The notes under the pieces are model-generated. The model did no database searches and was not told the origin of the DNA. It was given only the letters and a program-made list of their open reading frames with translations. DNA of 64,000 nt from Gentiana macrophylla (Eukaryota; Streptophyta; Magnoliopsida; Gentianales; Gentianaceae), in assembly GCA_026214975.1 (NCBI GenBank), contig CM047809.1, forward strand, positions 24,526,241 to 24,590,240, written 5' to 3'. Position 1 is the stretch's first letter. Each line of letters starts with the position of its first letter. Of this stretch, positions 46,701 to 58,340 are shown in pieces. The position numbers and the translations under genes are program-made.

Positions 46701-46727
46701 GATTAACAATAGACATCCTAGGGGGAG

Positions 46728-46946
46728 TATTATGTAATAATATATTTTGGATTGTTTATTTATATTGATTGATTTTGATTTATATTTTGTAATATTACGA
46801 TTCTATTCATTTATTGTATTCACACCATAGAATGTACCATAAATACCCCTTATACTATTGAAATAATACACAATCATTATTCGCATTCTTCTTCATCTTT
46901 GTTTTTCTTCTTGTTCCTTCTATTTTATTTTTTGAGTTTTATAACA
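46728..46946 (+). repeat. 3' LTR of degenerate copia
   Basis: 219 bp, also starting TATTATG. It is preceded by TAGGGGGAG (about 46719-46727) and followed by GCTTT. Confidence 0.85.
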
Positions 46947-46951
46947 GCTTT

Positions 46952-47192
46952 TTATTTGGAAAATTGCTCTTGTATTTTGGGATAGCTTTTCTATTGAATG
47001 TATTTCCTTTATTCTAACCAAAAAAAGTATATATTTCCATTTAAGAGTTGATTGTTTCGGCTATGTATATCCTTTTAAGAGTTGATTGTTTTTGTTGGTG
47101 ATGGAATTGTAGGAAAAATTAGTTGTCTGATTTCGTTTATAGTAATATGTTTTTTTTTTCGTTTATAGAAACTTTCCAAATAGAAAAAGCAA
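46952..47192. other. Short AT-rich spacer
   Basis: Contains a ~17-bp word (TTAAGAGTTGATTGTTT) twice at about 47041 and 47074. No gene. Confidence 0.6.
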
Positions 47193-48001
47193 TGTTGAAC
47201 AACAGAGATGAAGAAACAATTTTATGAACATGTATTTCACATCTATATACACAACAACACAACAACACAACAATATGCACAGAAAATTGAACGAAACAAA
47301 GCATAAGTAAATACGAAAACTTATTGTTTAGACTGAGGCGCGTAGAACGCTTTCCTTAAGTCTTTATTGCCCCGATTAAATGCCAATGGTTATGGCAAGA
47401 AGTCTCCCAAGATACAACAGTCTTTTCCTTGTTTTGGTTGTGGCACTTCAATGCGAACAAGCGGCGAACTGATCCGGCCTTGAATATCTCTGACTTATGA
47501 AATGCAAAAAGTGTAGGCTTTTGTTTTTTGCAAAATGTAACAAAATTATGCATAATTTTAATGGAGAAAATTTTGTATGTTTTCATTCCTTGTCTTGGGA
47601 ATATATAGGTAGAGAAAAGCTGTTTGGAAGAGAAGCGTCTCTTCAAAATTTCGATTATAGAGGAAGTTATTTTGTTGGAAATAACCAAATTTTGAACGGA
47701 TGCCATTCTGTTCATGAACATAATTCGAAAAGATGCATTGTTTCAACAAGTTCGATCTGAACTGAGGTCTGCTTCAGCTAACATAAATCACTCTACATGT
47801 AGACATTAATTTCTCATTCACCCGATATCGAAATCGAGTGATTCAAAAGCCTAACATCAACTACTATCTTAGTAGTTTCCAAAACTGTTTTTATCTCCCG
47901 GAAATTCATTCCGTAATGCATTCAAATCTGGGCCTGAAGTTGACTGTTCGTCACCTACACTTAAACCCATTTCGGAGGTAAAACACCATAAAGTTCCAAC
48001 A
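47193..48001 (-). repeat. 3' LTR of copia D
   Basis: About 809 bp; minus strand TGTTGGAACTTTATGG ... CAACA. It is preceded by the polypurine tract CATGTGGGGAAT (48002-48013). A TATATA word at about 47604 and a CAACA microsatellite at 47246-47270 lie inside. The end at 47193 rests on the TGTTG/CAACA inverted ends only. Confidence 0.7.
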
Positions 48002-48013
48002 ATTCCCCACATG

Positions 48014-48544
48014 AATGAAAATTAATGCATATGCTATGTAGACTCTGTAGAGATAACAAACGGAGCTCTATTGCATCGGGTGAGGTGGTTTGCTGCCTTG
48101 AACCTTCCCTAGTAGAATACCATCGGACATACTCGGCTAAGCAGTGAACTAGGTCTTGAACTTCTTAGGCTTTGATGCATGCCTAGACAATGATACCCAC
48201 ACAATAGACCCCTTGGCCTTCACGTAGTTCTCATGGTTGTGTCCATTTTGGCCCTGGAACACCTTGGTTTCAGAAAGTGTGTTAGAGAATTTAGCCCACA
48301 AACTCTCACAAAAGAGGCCCCACTTCCACTTACATAGGAGATCTCCTATAAAGAGTACTCTGCAATACCCCACTTGGCTTAACCAAGATATAGGAATCAT
48401 TAAAAGCTCTATGCTTAACTTGAACCCTTCAGCAGACAACACTTTTGTTTTAACAGAATGGGTAAGTGCTAACTGTCCTTCATAATTTAGTTGTTCCTTT
48501 TGAACCATGATCGTGGGATCTCCAGTCACTATGGTTGGGTTGCC
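48014..48544 (-). other. Copia D, region between pol and 3' LTR
   Basis: A 136-residue minus-strand frame (48559-48149) begins with the sequence that follows RNase H in this family (GNPTIVTGDPTI). I do not recognise the rest and treat it as non-conserved tail. Confidence 0.5.
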
Positions 48545-48835
48545 ATTATAAGGGAACATGCATAATAGGATTCAGCCCCATTCTGTTTGTCAAAATTTGA
48601 CACTCGATCTCTTGCTAAACCTTTTTATAAGCGGATCCGCAAGATTCTCTTTCGACTTTATACAATCGAGGAAATCAAACCATTAGAAATCATTCTTAAA
48701 TGGTATCGTGTCTACGAGATATGAATCTTAACTTACCATTTTCCATATTACTGTGTGCTTGTTCTATCACTTACCGACTATTTAATAACAGTGATAGGCT
48801 TTAAGCCACACGCAATACCTTTTCAAGGAACTTTG
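48545..48835 (-). pseudogene. pol: RNase H remnant of copia D
   Basis: Minus-strand pieces NGKLRFISRRHDTI, EMISNGLIS, then KGLARDRV and MGLNPI match the RNase H end of plant copia elements (NGKSRHIRRRHNT...LADPLTKGLAR...MGL). Stops and frameshifts throughout. Confidence 0.7.
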
Positions 48836-49017
48836 AATTAATTCAACTTCCTTTCCATTTCTTGATTTTGTTACATCACTTTGTTTAGGTAAATTAACTT
48901 TACCAATCACCCCCACATTTCCAAGACTCTGATGAAGTTTCAGTCCAGAAGATATTTTTCTCCACCATAGGTTTTGGGTAAACCTCAAGTTAATCATCAT
49001 TTCACAACATTAACTTA

Positions 49018-49260
49018 TTAAGGTACGTATAGTTCAACGATTTGATGAATGTTGTCGGTACCAAAACAAAATTCATTAAATCTTGAATCACACTTTTCCA
49101 CCTTGATCACCATGAATTGATTAACCTTTTTATTATGTCGATTAAACGTATCAACAAACGCATAAACAACTTCGTCTTTACATCTTGAAATGTACATCAC
49201 AAAACCGAAAGAAAATATATAATTTATATGAATATAACAACATATTGTACATATATTCAT
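49018..49260 (-). pseudogene. pol: Integrase core remnant of copia D
   Basis: An open minus-strand frame with KDEVVYAFVDTFNRHNKKVNQ resembles the copia integrase stretch K-x-E-x-F..F......VENQ. The following EKCDSRFNEF sits where RSDRGGEY is expected, so the second catalytic Asp is still in place. The integrase zinc-binding part, protease and RT are absent. Confidence 0.5.
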
Positions 49261-49500
49261 AATAACTTATCACAATCATTAAGGTGTTTACATAAACACC
49301 TACATACACATTTATACAAATTACACACATATAATAATGTATAAATTAAATTGTTTATTACAAACCATGAATTAGATTCAAAGTTCAACAAAAGAAGTAT
49401 AATCATCAAGTTCATTGCAATCAACAAGTGGACAAATTCAATTCATCCATAGTCTCGGTGACTATTTATGCCACGTTTGATTGTCAATCTTTCGAGGCTT

Positions 49501-50049
49501 TCAGCATTTATTCATGCGGTGTCCTTGTTTCCCGCAATTAAAGCATTTACCATTAAATAGATTAGCCTCTTGATTGCCCTTAGAACTTTCACCCTTGAAA
49601 TTTCTATTCTGGCCTTTGCAATTATTTTCACTGGAACTGGACTCCACCAAATTTGCCTTGGATTGTCCAAAGTTCCCTCCTCTGTCAAGTTGCCGGTTGT
49701 TTTCTTCAACCCTTAGTTTCACCACCAAATTATTCATGGTTATCACCTTGTTTTTATGCTTCAAATAATTTTTGAAATCTCTCCACGAAGGTGGAAGTTT
49801 CCCAATTATTGCAGCAACTTGGAATGGTTCATTAATAACCAATCCTTCCTCGAGACAATCAGAGATAATTATCTGCAACTCTTCCATTTGGATAACGGTT
49901 TTGGATTCCACCATCTTGTATTCCATAAACCGATCAATAATATATTTTCACCCTCTTGCACTGCAGGAGGATCCTCAGTTAGCCATTTTGCCAAACTCAA
50001 AGTAGTCAAATAAAATAGCATTTTCTAATGCCACCTTTTGAAGTTATGC
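49501..50049 (-). pseudogene. gag: Gag of copia D, main part
   Basis: Copia Gag with the usual order: KMLFYLTTLSLAKWLTEDPP (about 50030-49970), then frame 49926-49501 with ESKTVIQMEELQIIISD, IIGKLPPSWRDFKNYLKHK and LRVEENNR, ending in the intact CCHC zinc knuckle CFNCGKQGHRMNKC (C-x2-C-x4-H-x4-C). A stop lies near 49930. The N-terminal start is 12.2 kb away at 62343 because copia C inserted after the KPEKFNGH codons. Confidence 0.9.
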
Positions 50050-50385
50050 TGTTATAACAGGATATGGAATCTAGATGCAAAATAGATAATTAACAGATGC
50101 AATCTAACAGTAATAATTAACAGAAACAACAGAAACAAGAAGAACACATGATTTAACGTGGTTTCCGGCATTGTGTCGACTACTCCACGGACTTAAAAGA
50201 GATATTTTATTATGCACTAAACTTCAGACGGATTACCCATATTACAATTATCATTATAGTTGGTATTTATAGGCATAGATCCCTAAACCCTAACCGCAAA
50301 GAATCTTTGTCGGATTGCCATAAATGCCCCAGATGTTGAATAACTGCTGATCCAACTCAGCTGATCATTGCCCAGATGTAGAACT

Positions 50386-52017
50386 TGATGACGTAGATCA
50401 AGTGATAAAAAAATACTTGATCACCATAAACCAATACTAGCAAGAGGACTAGGTCCATCGTAGTATAGCTATAGCGAATCAAGGTCGATCCCACAGGGAA
50501 CCAATTGTTGGTCATTTATATACAAACAATTAATTATTCATGTCAAGGACACAAAGCGGTCTATGACCAACAAGAGACAAGAAAGATAAAGGACACGACT
50601 TGACACAACACAAGCAACGTAATTAACCTCCCATATTATTATGTTATCGTTTGGATCTAGAGATACTATATAATTAAACTAGACTTGACAACTATTAATC
50701 TGATTCGTATTTCTTTTATATTGGCTATGGGAGTCATCCCCTAAACTAGATCTAGCTCCGGTTAGGCCATCTAGATCACTGTGCTACATTATGTGACTTC
50801 ACTTCGTAGGCCTCCATCTCATATAACTCGCACGCTTACAAAACTAGGGATGCCGATATTAACCTTATTCCTCACCTAGGCAACATTCCTGTGGTTAGGC
50901 GTACTTCCTAGGCGATCGCATCAGTCTCCGTCCCATTAACACTAACTTTTTAGGTATCATGTTAATCTACGATTTACGTATAACTAGATGAGCTCAATTC
51001 CCTAATATAGAACATATCTAGAACTCGATGAAAGTCCCGGAAGATCAATTCATGAGCCGACCTAGGAGCCCTATATTGGTATTTTCTAATCATACGCTCA
51101 TTAAAATAGATGAGCAACGTAGCCGTAGCCATACCTATTAAGATAAGAAATTCTAGGTGGACAATCACACCATAAAGACGTGGTTATATTGACGTGGCGA
51201 AAACCTATATCTTAATGTTTCTACATACGTAAGGGATTAAATAGAGATTCGTAAAGTAATTAAATAGATCCACTAGAAACACGATTGTCGATCATACCAC
51301 AGTAATATATAGGTCACCGGATAACAGATCTGGGCGTGTGGATCCTTATAGACAAGGAATCCCCATTGCCTCATATCGTATCCTTAGATCTACATCATCC
51401 GGTGAAGAACGAACAACCTCAAACGATAAACAATAATTGGTGGGAATCTAATTACAACAAACAAAGAAGAAATAAATACAAATAACTCACATTATTGCTG
51501 CTGGAAATTTGTATAAAAACTACTCTGAGAAACTGAGGATTTGTGTTATGAGTTGTGATATAAAGTGTCTAATGAAAAGGAGTTTATATAGGCTGTAAAA
51601 CCGACTTAGAATAGCCGTCAGCCGACCTAATTCATAAATCCTAAACCCTAACGAGATAGAAAACACGTCTGGAGAAGCAGGGATAATTTATTCAACTCGC
51701 TGGCAGCCAGAGCAGGGCTCGCTAGCCGTCAGCGAGCCTAAGGATTCGCCTGGGCTGTCCCTGGTCCGTCTTGGTGCTTTTATCCACTACGAAGTCCAGC
51801 TAAATTGCTTCCGAATCAAGCCCACTAAATAAACCATAAAACAAGGCTTGTAATATCAAATAATATAATAAAATGGCTAATTACATAATAATGAGTCGTA
51901 ACTCGGTTCGGGTGTAATTTATGCACGAGATGACTGATTATTAACCACTTAAAGCCTATTTAAGCTAGAATTGGGGGTAATAAATAGATAATTAACGGTG
52001 TAAATTGACCATCATCA
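50386..52017 (-). repeat. 3' LTR of the LARD
   Basis: 1632 bp. A minus-strand TATA box, CTATATAAA, lies at about 51583-51592. GGATCGACC lies 97 bp from the LTR 3' end, with TACTACGAT just beyond. It has a 53-bp block near 50690-50745 that is absent from the other LTR. Confidence 0.95.
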
Positions 52018-55000
52018 ACTACCCCCCAATTAGCCTTTGATCGTCCCGAGCAAACATAGAAGACGAAAGAACCACCGAAACATAATTTACTAATTGATAG
52101 CAGGCTCATTCAAAATTCCAAAGTAAATAAAATAGCAAACACGTTTGTCAGTTAGGCATTAACCACTATTTCATCATTGAATCAACGTGTGTGTGATATA
52201 ACCGTCATGCAGAGTATTCGAAATAGAGAGATGCGAATTATAATGTCCTCTAGATGCAACTCTCACCACTCAAAACTTTATGACGCCTCTTTATCATTAA
52301 CAAATAATAGAGGTGTAATACCAGATTCTAGTGAAGCGGGGCGGATTCGGAAACCAATAAGCTTTTCTCAGGTCACGTTTGTTTCTTTGCCAGGGCCGCG
52401 TAGATTTTAGGGACAGTAACTTGCAATGGTGGGTGCCTATCAAGCAACTACCTTCAAATCTCCACGAACTTGCTACCCAACTGCCTTGTTTTACAACCGT
52501 GCATCTTATGCTCCATCGGTTTTGCAGTCTCTAACCTAAACGCTCATAATTTCCTCACTTTTACTTAATTCACTCTTTTTTTTCTATAAACCAAATCCTG
52601 TTTTTTCTTGCCCGGTTTTTGCTTCACTATAATCGATATTAGCCTTATCGGAAGTATGACAAGAAGAAGTAATCACAAAGTCAAGAAGTTCCTGTTTCAA
52701 CCTTCCGGAACAAATAATTTCTTATCTAACCTTTCAGACTTAGAACTTAAGTTATACGTGCTTAAAAAGGCTGATTCAATGACAAAATATATATTTAATA
52801 CAAAACTACGCACACAACGTAATACGATATTTACTAAGCAATTCTGTAGTTAGCATGACAAAAATAAGTTATAACTATGCTTAAGAGCTTCTTTCATTGT
52901 CTATACATGCTCGGTTTTCACAAAAGATAAATGTGATTCAAGCTTAAAATGTTAAATTTACTCATTTATTAATTATTTGATATACGGAAGCTAAGTGACT
53001 CGTACCCCCCACTTCAACGATGCATTGTCCTCAATGTATAAAATAAAATAACGATAGGAACTTAGCTTCGGTCAAGCGCTGAAGTGGAACAAGTCGATGA
53101 ACTTTGGGGCACATAGATAGACCGTGGAACTAACAAGAGATATATCGCTGCAAAACAAATCTTCAACAAAGCTCAAAATATGTTACAACGCTAGCCCATA
53201 AAAAGTAATAATAAAAAAGGGGCAGTAGAAGGAATAAAAAAAACCTTAAACCAACGTTTAAGCCCTCACAATGTTTATTTTATAGCATTAAAACTACTCG
53301 TTCAGACAGGAATTACTAAAACGAATAAGATAAAGAATATACAGACTCAAAAAGAAAAATACTACATACGAAGAAAAATAAATAAGCAACTAAAGATGGT
53401 AGTCTTCATCTATAACCTCCACCGCTTAAATATTCTTAAAACCGGGTGGAGAAGACAAAGATCAAAAATCATTACCCCATGTGGGAAAACACGAGGTGGA
53501 CTGGATCGACAAGGTATTCAAACCAGTGTTAAGAGAAACTTGGTAAGGTATAACAAATTGGATGGGACCTATTTGCAAAAGATAGGAACAGATACTCAGG
53601 GAAGAATCTTCTCGTTGGAATGGGAGAATAACAACTTAGGGAGATGTAGCTGCGCCGCAAAATTACTAATTACCCAATTCAGCACGTAGAAGTTCTCAAC
53701 ATCATCAACAAGGTCGGATCGGTGGGATAGTATAGAACAAAACTCATCATCTAGAAATGCCGGAATAGGCGTAAAAGTGTGAAATTTAAAACTTCCGGTA
53801 GAAAGATAAGTTGTATTGTGATCGAACCAAAAACCTTTAAAATCTAGCTAGGGTCAGAGCTACACGTACCCCAGCTAGGATCATGAAAACCAAAATGATA
53901 AAAGATAATCATTAAAACTTAGCAATATTTCTAATTCCGCAACACAAGGGTATTTTGTAAACAAAATGGAGGTTGAGAGTACGATGGGTTTAGAAAAAGA
54001 TATACATAATGATGGTAAGAAAAGATAATAGAAGGATGGGGTAGAAATTGCGTTCTGGGTGGGTGGAAACTGTTTTAGAATATGAGTTTGGGTAGGTATT
54101 GGTGAAGGGATTGGGTTAGGGTGGGAGAGTGAAATAGATGGAAAGAAAGAGAGGGAATGAAAGAATGGTTAGAAATGTGAATTGTGAGGCAGATTGGTGA
54201 GAGAATATAAAAGGTTGAAGGGTGAAAAGGTACAAAGGAAAGGATAAGGGTAGTTGCAGAACGAATTGCACACCATTTTGGATTTTCACTCAGATCGCTA
54301 TTCTAAAAAGTTTTGGGAGTTGACCAAAAAGCGTTCGTTTTCGCATCAATCATTCTCTGTTACATTTTCAGTAATTCTCAAGCTCTCTTAATGCTTCCAT
54401 CTTAAGGTTGATTGCTAAATTTCCTTTTCTTTAGCAATTTCTCGACACTCCTAAGAAACTCTATTTCACGTGGCCTATATTGAGTAAAAAAGTTTTGCAC
54501 ATCCTTAGCCTAATGGCCATCGGAACACGGCAAATCAAAAACCTCAACATATGTCACGTTACTCTTATTGGACTCAAAGAAAACAAAACCTAAAATCCTA
54601 AAAATAAATCCTAAGGGTTTTAAAAGTAGTTCTGAGTTTAAAGTCCTCAGCTCGACTTTCCAAACATTATCCTTGTCAGTCATCCTTCTTGGATCGCCAG
54701 ATGTTGACCCCTTGAGCACTATATGTGGTGGGCTCGTCGATTTTGCGGGTTAATATCCCTCCCTTGGTTGTGAGACCTAGGAAACGACATTTATCCATAC
54801 CATTTATACAAAGCTCTTACCTCGGCTCTCGTTTTAGGAACTATTGAATTATAAGAAGATTTAGTCCTAGGGACTTATTTTAATAACATCCTCTATAATG
54901 CTGCTTCATTATGCTCTCTCAAAACTCAACGTCTTCTTTAGATTGAGAATTCTTAAAAACTACACAAATTGTTGCTACCATGGCCAGTAGAAGCAATCTC

Positions 55001-55742
55001 ATGCATAAGCCAATGAGATTTTAACAGAACTACGAGGAACTCCTTATTCACTGCTTCCTTCAACTACTACATGTTTCCTTACACCCTCTAGATGAGACAG
55101 ATTTGGGGCAGCATCTTAGACACTAATAAAATTAATCTTATAAATTCACTCCGCGATATTATTCATACTCAGGTTCATGTATAGGCTAACTTATGCTCAA
55201 AAAACCAAAAGATAGTAAAACATAAGCAAAAAAAGGTAGCACCTTGCCTTCAACATTATACCACGAAGAATTTAAGCCTAAAATTTTTTTCTTTCTTTTT
55301 TTTTTCAGAGCCATCTTGGTGCTTAGAGTAATGCCTCCATAACTTTCCCATCGTAGAGTAGTAATTCCACATGTTGCTGGGTTATTTTCTCAGCGCCCTC
55401 GAAAAATTACTGACTCGGATTGTTGTTTCCCTGGTTTCTACAAACGGAAGAAAAATAAAAAAACAAACAGACCGTAGACTGACTTTAACATGGTTTCCCA
55501 TGCTACTATCAGACATACGGATTAAACATACGGAGATAAACAGACACGCGAAGTCCCAGAAAACAGAACCAGGCTCATTGGCAAAGAAGAGGCGATCTCA
55601 CTGGGAGCGAAACCAAATTATTCTAGATTTGGAATTTTTTACACAGAGCAGACAACCAGAGTGACTCAATAACGTAAAAATAGACTCTAAAATAGAAAAC
55701 TTAACATGAATAAAAAAATTATTTATATATAAATTGACCGTT
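52018..55742 (-). other. LARD interior, no protein domain
   Basis: Both strands were read. The longest open frames are under 100 codons and match no retroelement protein. Purine-rich stretch at about 53950-54250. Near the 3' LTR the minus strand reads GCTCGGGACGATCAAAGG then GGGGGG, a common pre-LTR arrangement in plant gypsy-derived elements. The interior may carry only packaging and priming signals. Confidence 0.75.
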
Positions 55743-55763
55743 GGTTCCCCGGCAACGGCGCCA
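55743..55763 (-). other. Primer-binding site of the LARD (tRNA-Asp type)
   Basis: Minus-strand TGGCGCCGTTGCCGGGGA, six bases after the LTR end; this is the site used by Athila/Tat-related gypsy elements. Confidence 0.9.
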
Positions 55764-55769
55764 AAAACT

Positions 55770-57352
55770 TGATGACGTAGATCACGTGATAATAAAATAC
55801 TTGATCACTATAAACCAATACTAGCAAGAGGACTAGGTCCATCGTCGTATAGCTATAGCGAATCAAGGTCGATCCCACAGGGAACCAATTGTGGGTCATT
55901 TATATACAAATAATTAATTATTCATGTCAAGGACACAAAGCGGTCTACGACCAACAAGAGACAAGAAAGGTAAAGGACACGACTTGACACAACACAAGCA
56001 ACGTAATTAATCTCCCTTATTATTATGTTATCGTTTGCATATAGAGATTCTATATAATTAAACTAGACTCGACAAACTAGATCTACCTCCGGTTAGGCCA
56101 TCTAGATCACTGTGCTACATTACGTGACTTCGCTTCGTAGGCCTCCATCTCATATAACTCGCACGCTTACAAAACTAGGGATGCCGATATTAACCGTATT
56201 CCTCACCTAGGCAACATTCCTGTGGTTAGGCATACTTCCTAGGCGATCGCATCGCCTCCCGCCCCATTAACACTAACTTTTTAGGTATCATGTTAATCTA
56301 CGATTTACGTATAACTAGATGAGCTCAATTCCCTAATATAGAACAGATCTAGATCTCGTTGAAAGTCCCGGAAGATCAATTCATGAGCCGACCTAGGAGC
56401 CCTATATTGGTATTTTCTAATCATACACTAATTAAAACAAACGAGCAATGTAGCCGTAGCCATACCTTCTAAGATAATAAATTCTAGGTGGACAATCACA
56501 CCATAAAGACGTGGCTAGATTGACGCGGTGAAAACCTAAATCTTAGTGTTTCTACGTACGTAACGGATAAAATAGAGATTCAAAAAGTAATTATATAGAT
56601 CCACTAGAAACATGATTGTCGATCATACCAAAGTTATCTATAGGTCATCGGATAACAGATCTGGGCATGTGGATCCTTATAGACAAGGAATCCCCACTAC
56701 CTCATATCGTATCATTAGATCTACATCGTCCGGTGAAGAACGAACAACCTCAAACGATAAACAATAATTGGGGGGAATCTAATTACAACAAACAAAGAAG
56801 AAATAAATACAAATAACTAACATTATTGCTGCTGGAAATTTGTATAAAAACTGCTCTGAGAAACTGAGGATTTGTGCTATGAGTTGTGATATAAAGTGTC
56901 TAATGAAATGGAGTTTATATAGGCTGTAAAAGCGACTTAGAATAGCCGTCAGCCGACCTAATTCGTAAATCCTAAACCCTAACGAGATAGAAAACGCGGC
57001 GTCTGAGAAGTTAGAGGATAATTTAGTCAACTCGGCGGCAGGCAGAGGGCTGGCTCGCCGCCAATGAGCCTCGAGGATTCGCCTGGGCCGTTCCTAGTCC
57101 GTCTTGGTGCTTTTATCCACTCTGAAGTCCAGCTAAATTGCTTCCGAATGAAGCCCACTATAAATAAACCATAAAACAAGGCTTGTAATATCAAATAATA
57201 TAATAAAATTGCTAATTACAAAATAACGAGTCGTAACTCGGTTCGGGTGTAATTTATGCACGAGACGACTGATTATTAACCACTTAAAGCCTATTTAAGC
57301 TAGAATCAGGGGTAATAAATAGATAATTAATGGTGTAAATTAACCATCATCA
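55770..57352 (-). repeat. 5' LTR of the LARD
   Basis: 1583 bp, same ends and modules as 50386-52017. The length difference is mostly a single 53-bp deletion; otherwise the copies share long identical runs. Confidence 0.95.
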
Positions 57353-57541
57353 GAACTCAGCTGTACCCAAAACCTCAGCTGACCCTCAACAGGCTGCTGA
57401 CACTAAAAGAAACTCAGCAGACTTCCCAATTGACTTTCATAGACTTGGATACACTTCTCAGCAGACCTTCACTCTACTGATAACCGGATTAGTTCTACCA
57501 GATGTAGAGTTTAAGTCACTTTGCTGACAAATCTCCACCTT

Positions 57542-58340
57542 GACTTGAACTCTCATTCACAGTCAACCAGATTGCATAAACATATGTACTTGTACCAGAT
57601 GGATTCATCAATGCCAGATGTACTATACCAGATTACTCCACAGAATCCACTCAGCTCACCTGTCCTCAGCTAAGCTTCCAAATTTCTAGATTATAAGCTT
57701 TGAATATTCAGCAAGTCCAAACACTACTGAAACTTGCTCTGCGGAACTGGTTTACTGAACATATCCAAAGGGTTATCCTTGGTGCTGATCTTCTTCACTA
57801 AAACCCTCTTCTCATTTCTCAGAAAATGATACCTCACATCAATATTTTTGGTTCTCTCATGATGAACCTTATCCTTAGCTAGACAAATTGCACTCAAACT
57901 GTCACAATAAATCTCTGCTTGATCCTGATGTAGCCTCAAATCACTGACTAGCCATTTCAACCAGATACCCTCATTGGCTGCTTTAGTAAAAGCCATGTAT
58001 TCTGCCTCAGTAGTTGATAAAGCCACTATTGCCTGGAGAGTTGCTTTTCAGCTGACAACTGAATTCCCCCGAACGTGAAAACATAACCAGTCATTGATTT
58101 TCTACTGTCCACATCACCTGCATAATCAGCATCACAGTACTATGTGATCAGACCTTGAGTATCACCTCCATAAATGAGACCAACATCAGTTGTACCCCTA
58201 AGGTACCTGAACATTCTTTTTATAGCTTTATAGTGTTCCTATCCAAGTTGATCCATGAACCCGCTGACAACACTGACTGCCTGAGCCAGATCAGGCCTAG
58301 TGCACGCCATGGGATACATCAGACTGCCAACTGCCCTAGC
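57542..58340 (-). pseudogene. pol: RNase H of copia C
   Basis: Open frame 58026-57724 has LSTTEAEYMAFTKAANEGIWLK, YCDSLSAICLAKDKVHHERTK and DVRYHFLRNE, ending DMFSKPVP; the usual form is DMLTKPVP or DIFTKPLP. Upstream, 58026-58340 is frame-broken but shows GYAGDVDSR (the copia RNase H ADYAGD type, near 58130) and MYPMACTRPDLA (RT thumb end, about 58310). 57542-57723 is the non-coding end of the element. Confidence 0.85.

Larger units (their letters stand above)
38805..46946 (+). mobile_element. Degenerate Ty1/copia element with TA...CA LTRs
   Basis: 8.1 kb plus-strand element, including a 2.28 kb solo LTR. The 219-bp LTRs (38805-39023 and 46728-46946) lie between GCTTT target duplications (38800-38804 and 46947-46951). 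The left LTR is followed by a CGTTATCAGCACGA primer-type sequence and the right LTR is preceded by TAGGGGGAG. The LTRs differ at roughly a dozen or more positions, so this is an older insertion than the others. Most coding sequence has decayed; a Gly-rich Gag tail and the RNase H C-terminus are recognisable. Confidence 0.85.
50386..57352 (-). mobile_element. Non-autonomous gypsy-type LARD (6967 bp)
   Basis: Two large LTRs (50386-52017, 1632 bp; 55770-57352, 1583 bp) in direct orientation, ends TGATGA...TCATCA, with a perfect 5-bp target duplication GAACT (50381-50385 and 57353-57357) in the copia C LTR. On the minus strand the 5' LTR (55770-57352) is followed by a primer site TGGCGCCGTTGCCGGGGA and the 3' LTR is preceded by AATTGGGGGGTAGT. 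The 3.75 kb interior has no Gag, Pol or other domain I can recognise, so it would need another element's proteins. Athila/Tat-type parentage is inferred from the tRNA-Asp-like primer site. Confidence 0.9.
50050..57529 (-). repeat. 3' LTR of copia C, split by the LARD
   Basis: Segments 50050-50385 and 57358-57529, 508 bp in all, equal in length to the intact 5' LTR at 61730-62237. A TATA-like CTATAAATA lies near 50262-50270 (minus). The minus-strand polypurine tract AAGGTGGAGATT precedes it at 57530-57541. Confidence 0.9.

Noticed and set aside
47356..47760. 121-codon frame as a gene
   Set aside because: Lies inside the copia D LTR and has no recognisable domain.
53396..53689. 97-codon frame as a LARD protein
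   Set aside because: Too short, on the strand opposite to the element, no motif.
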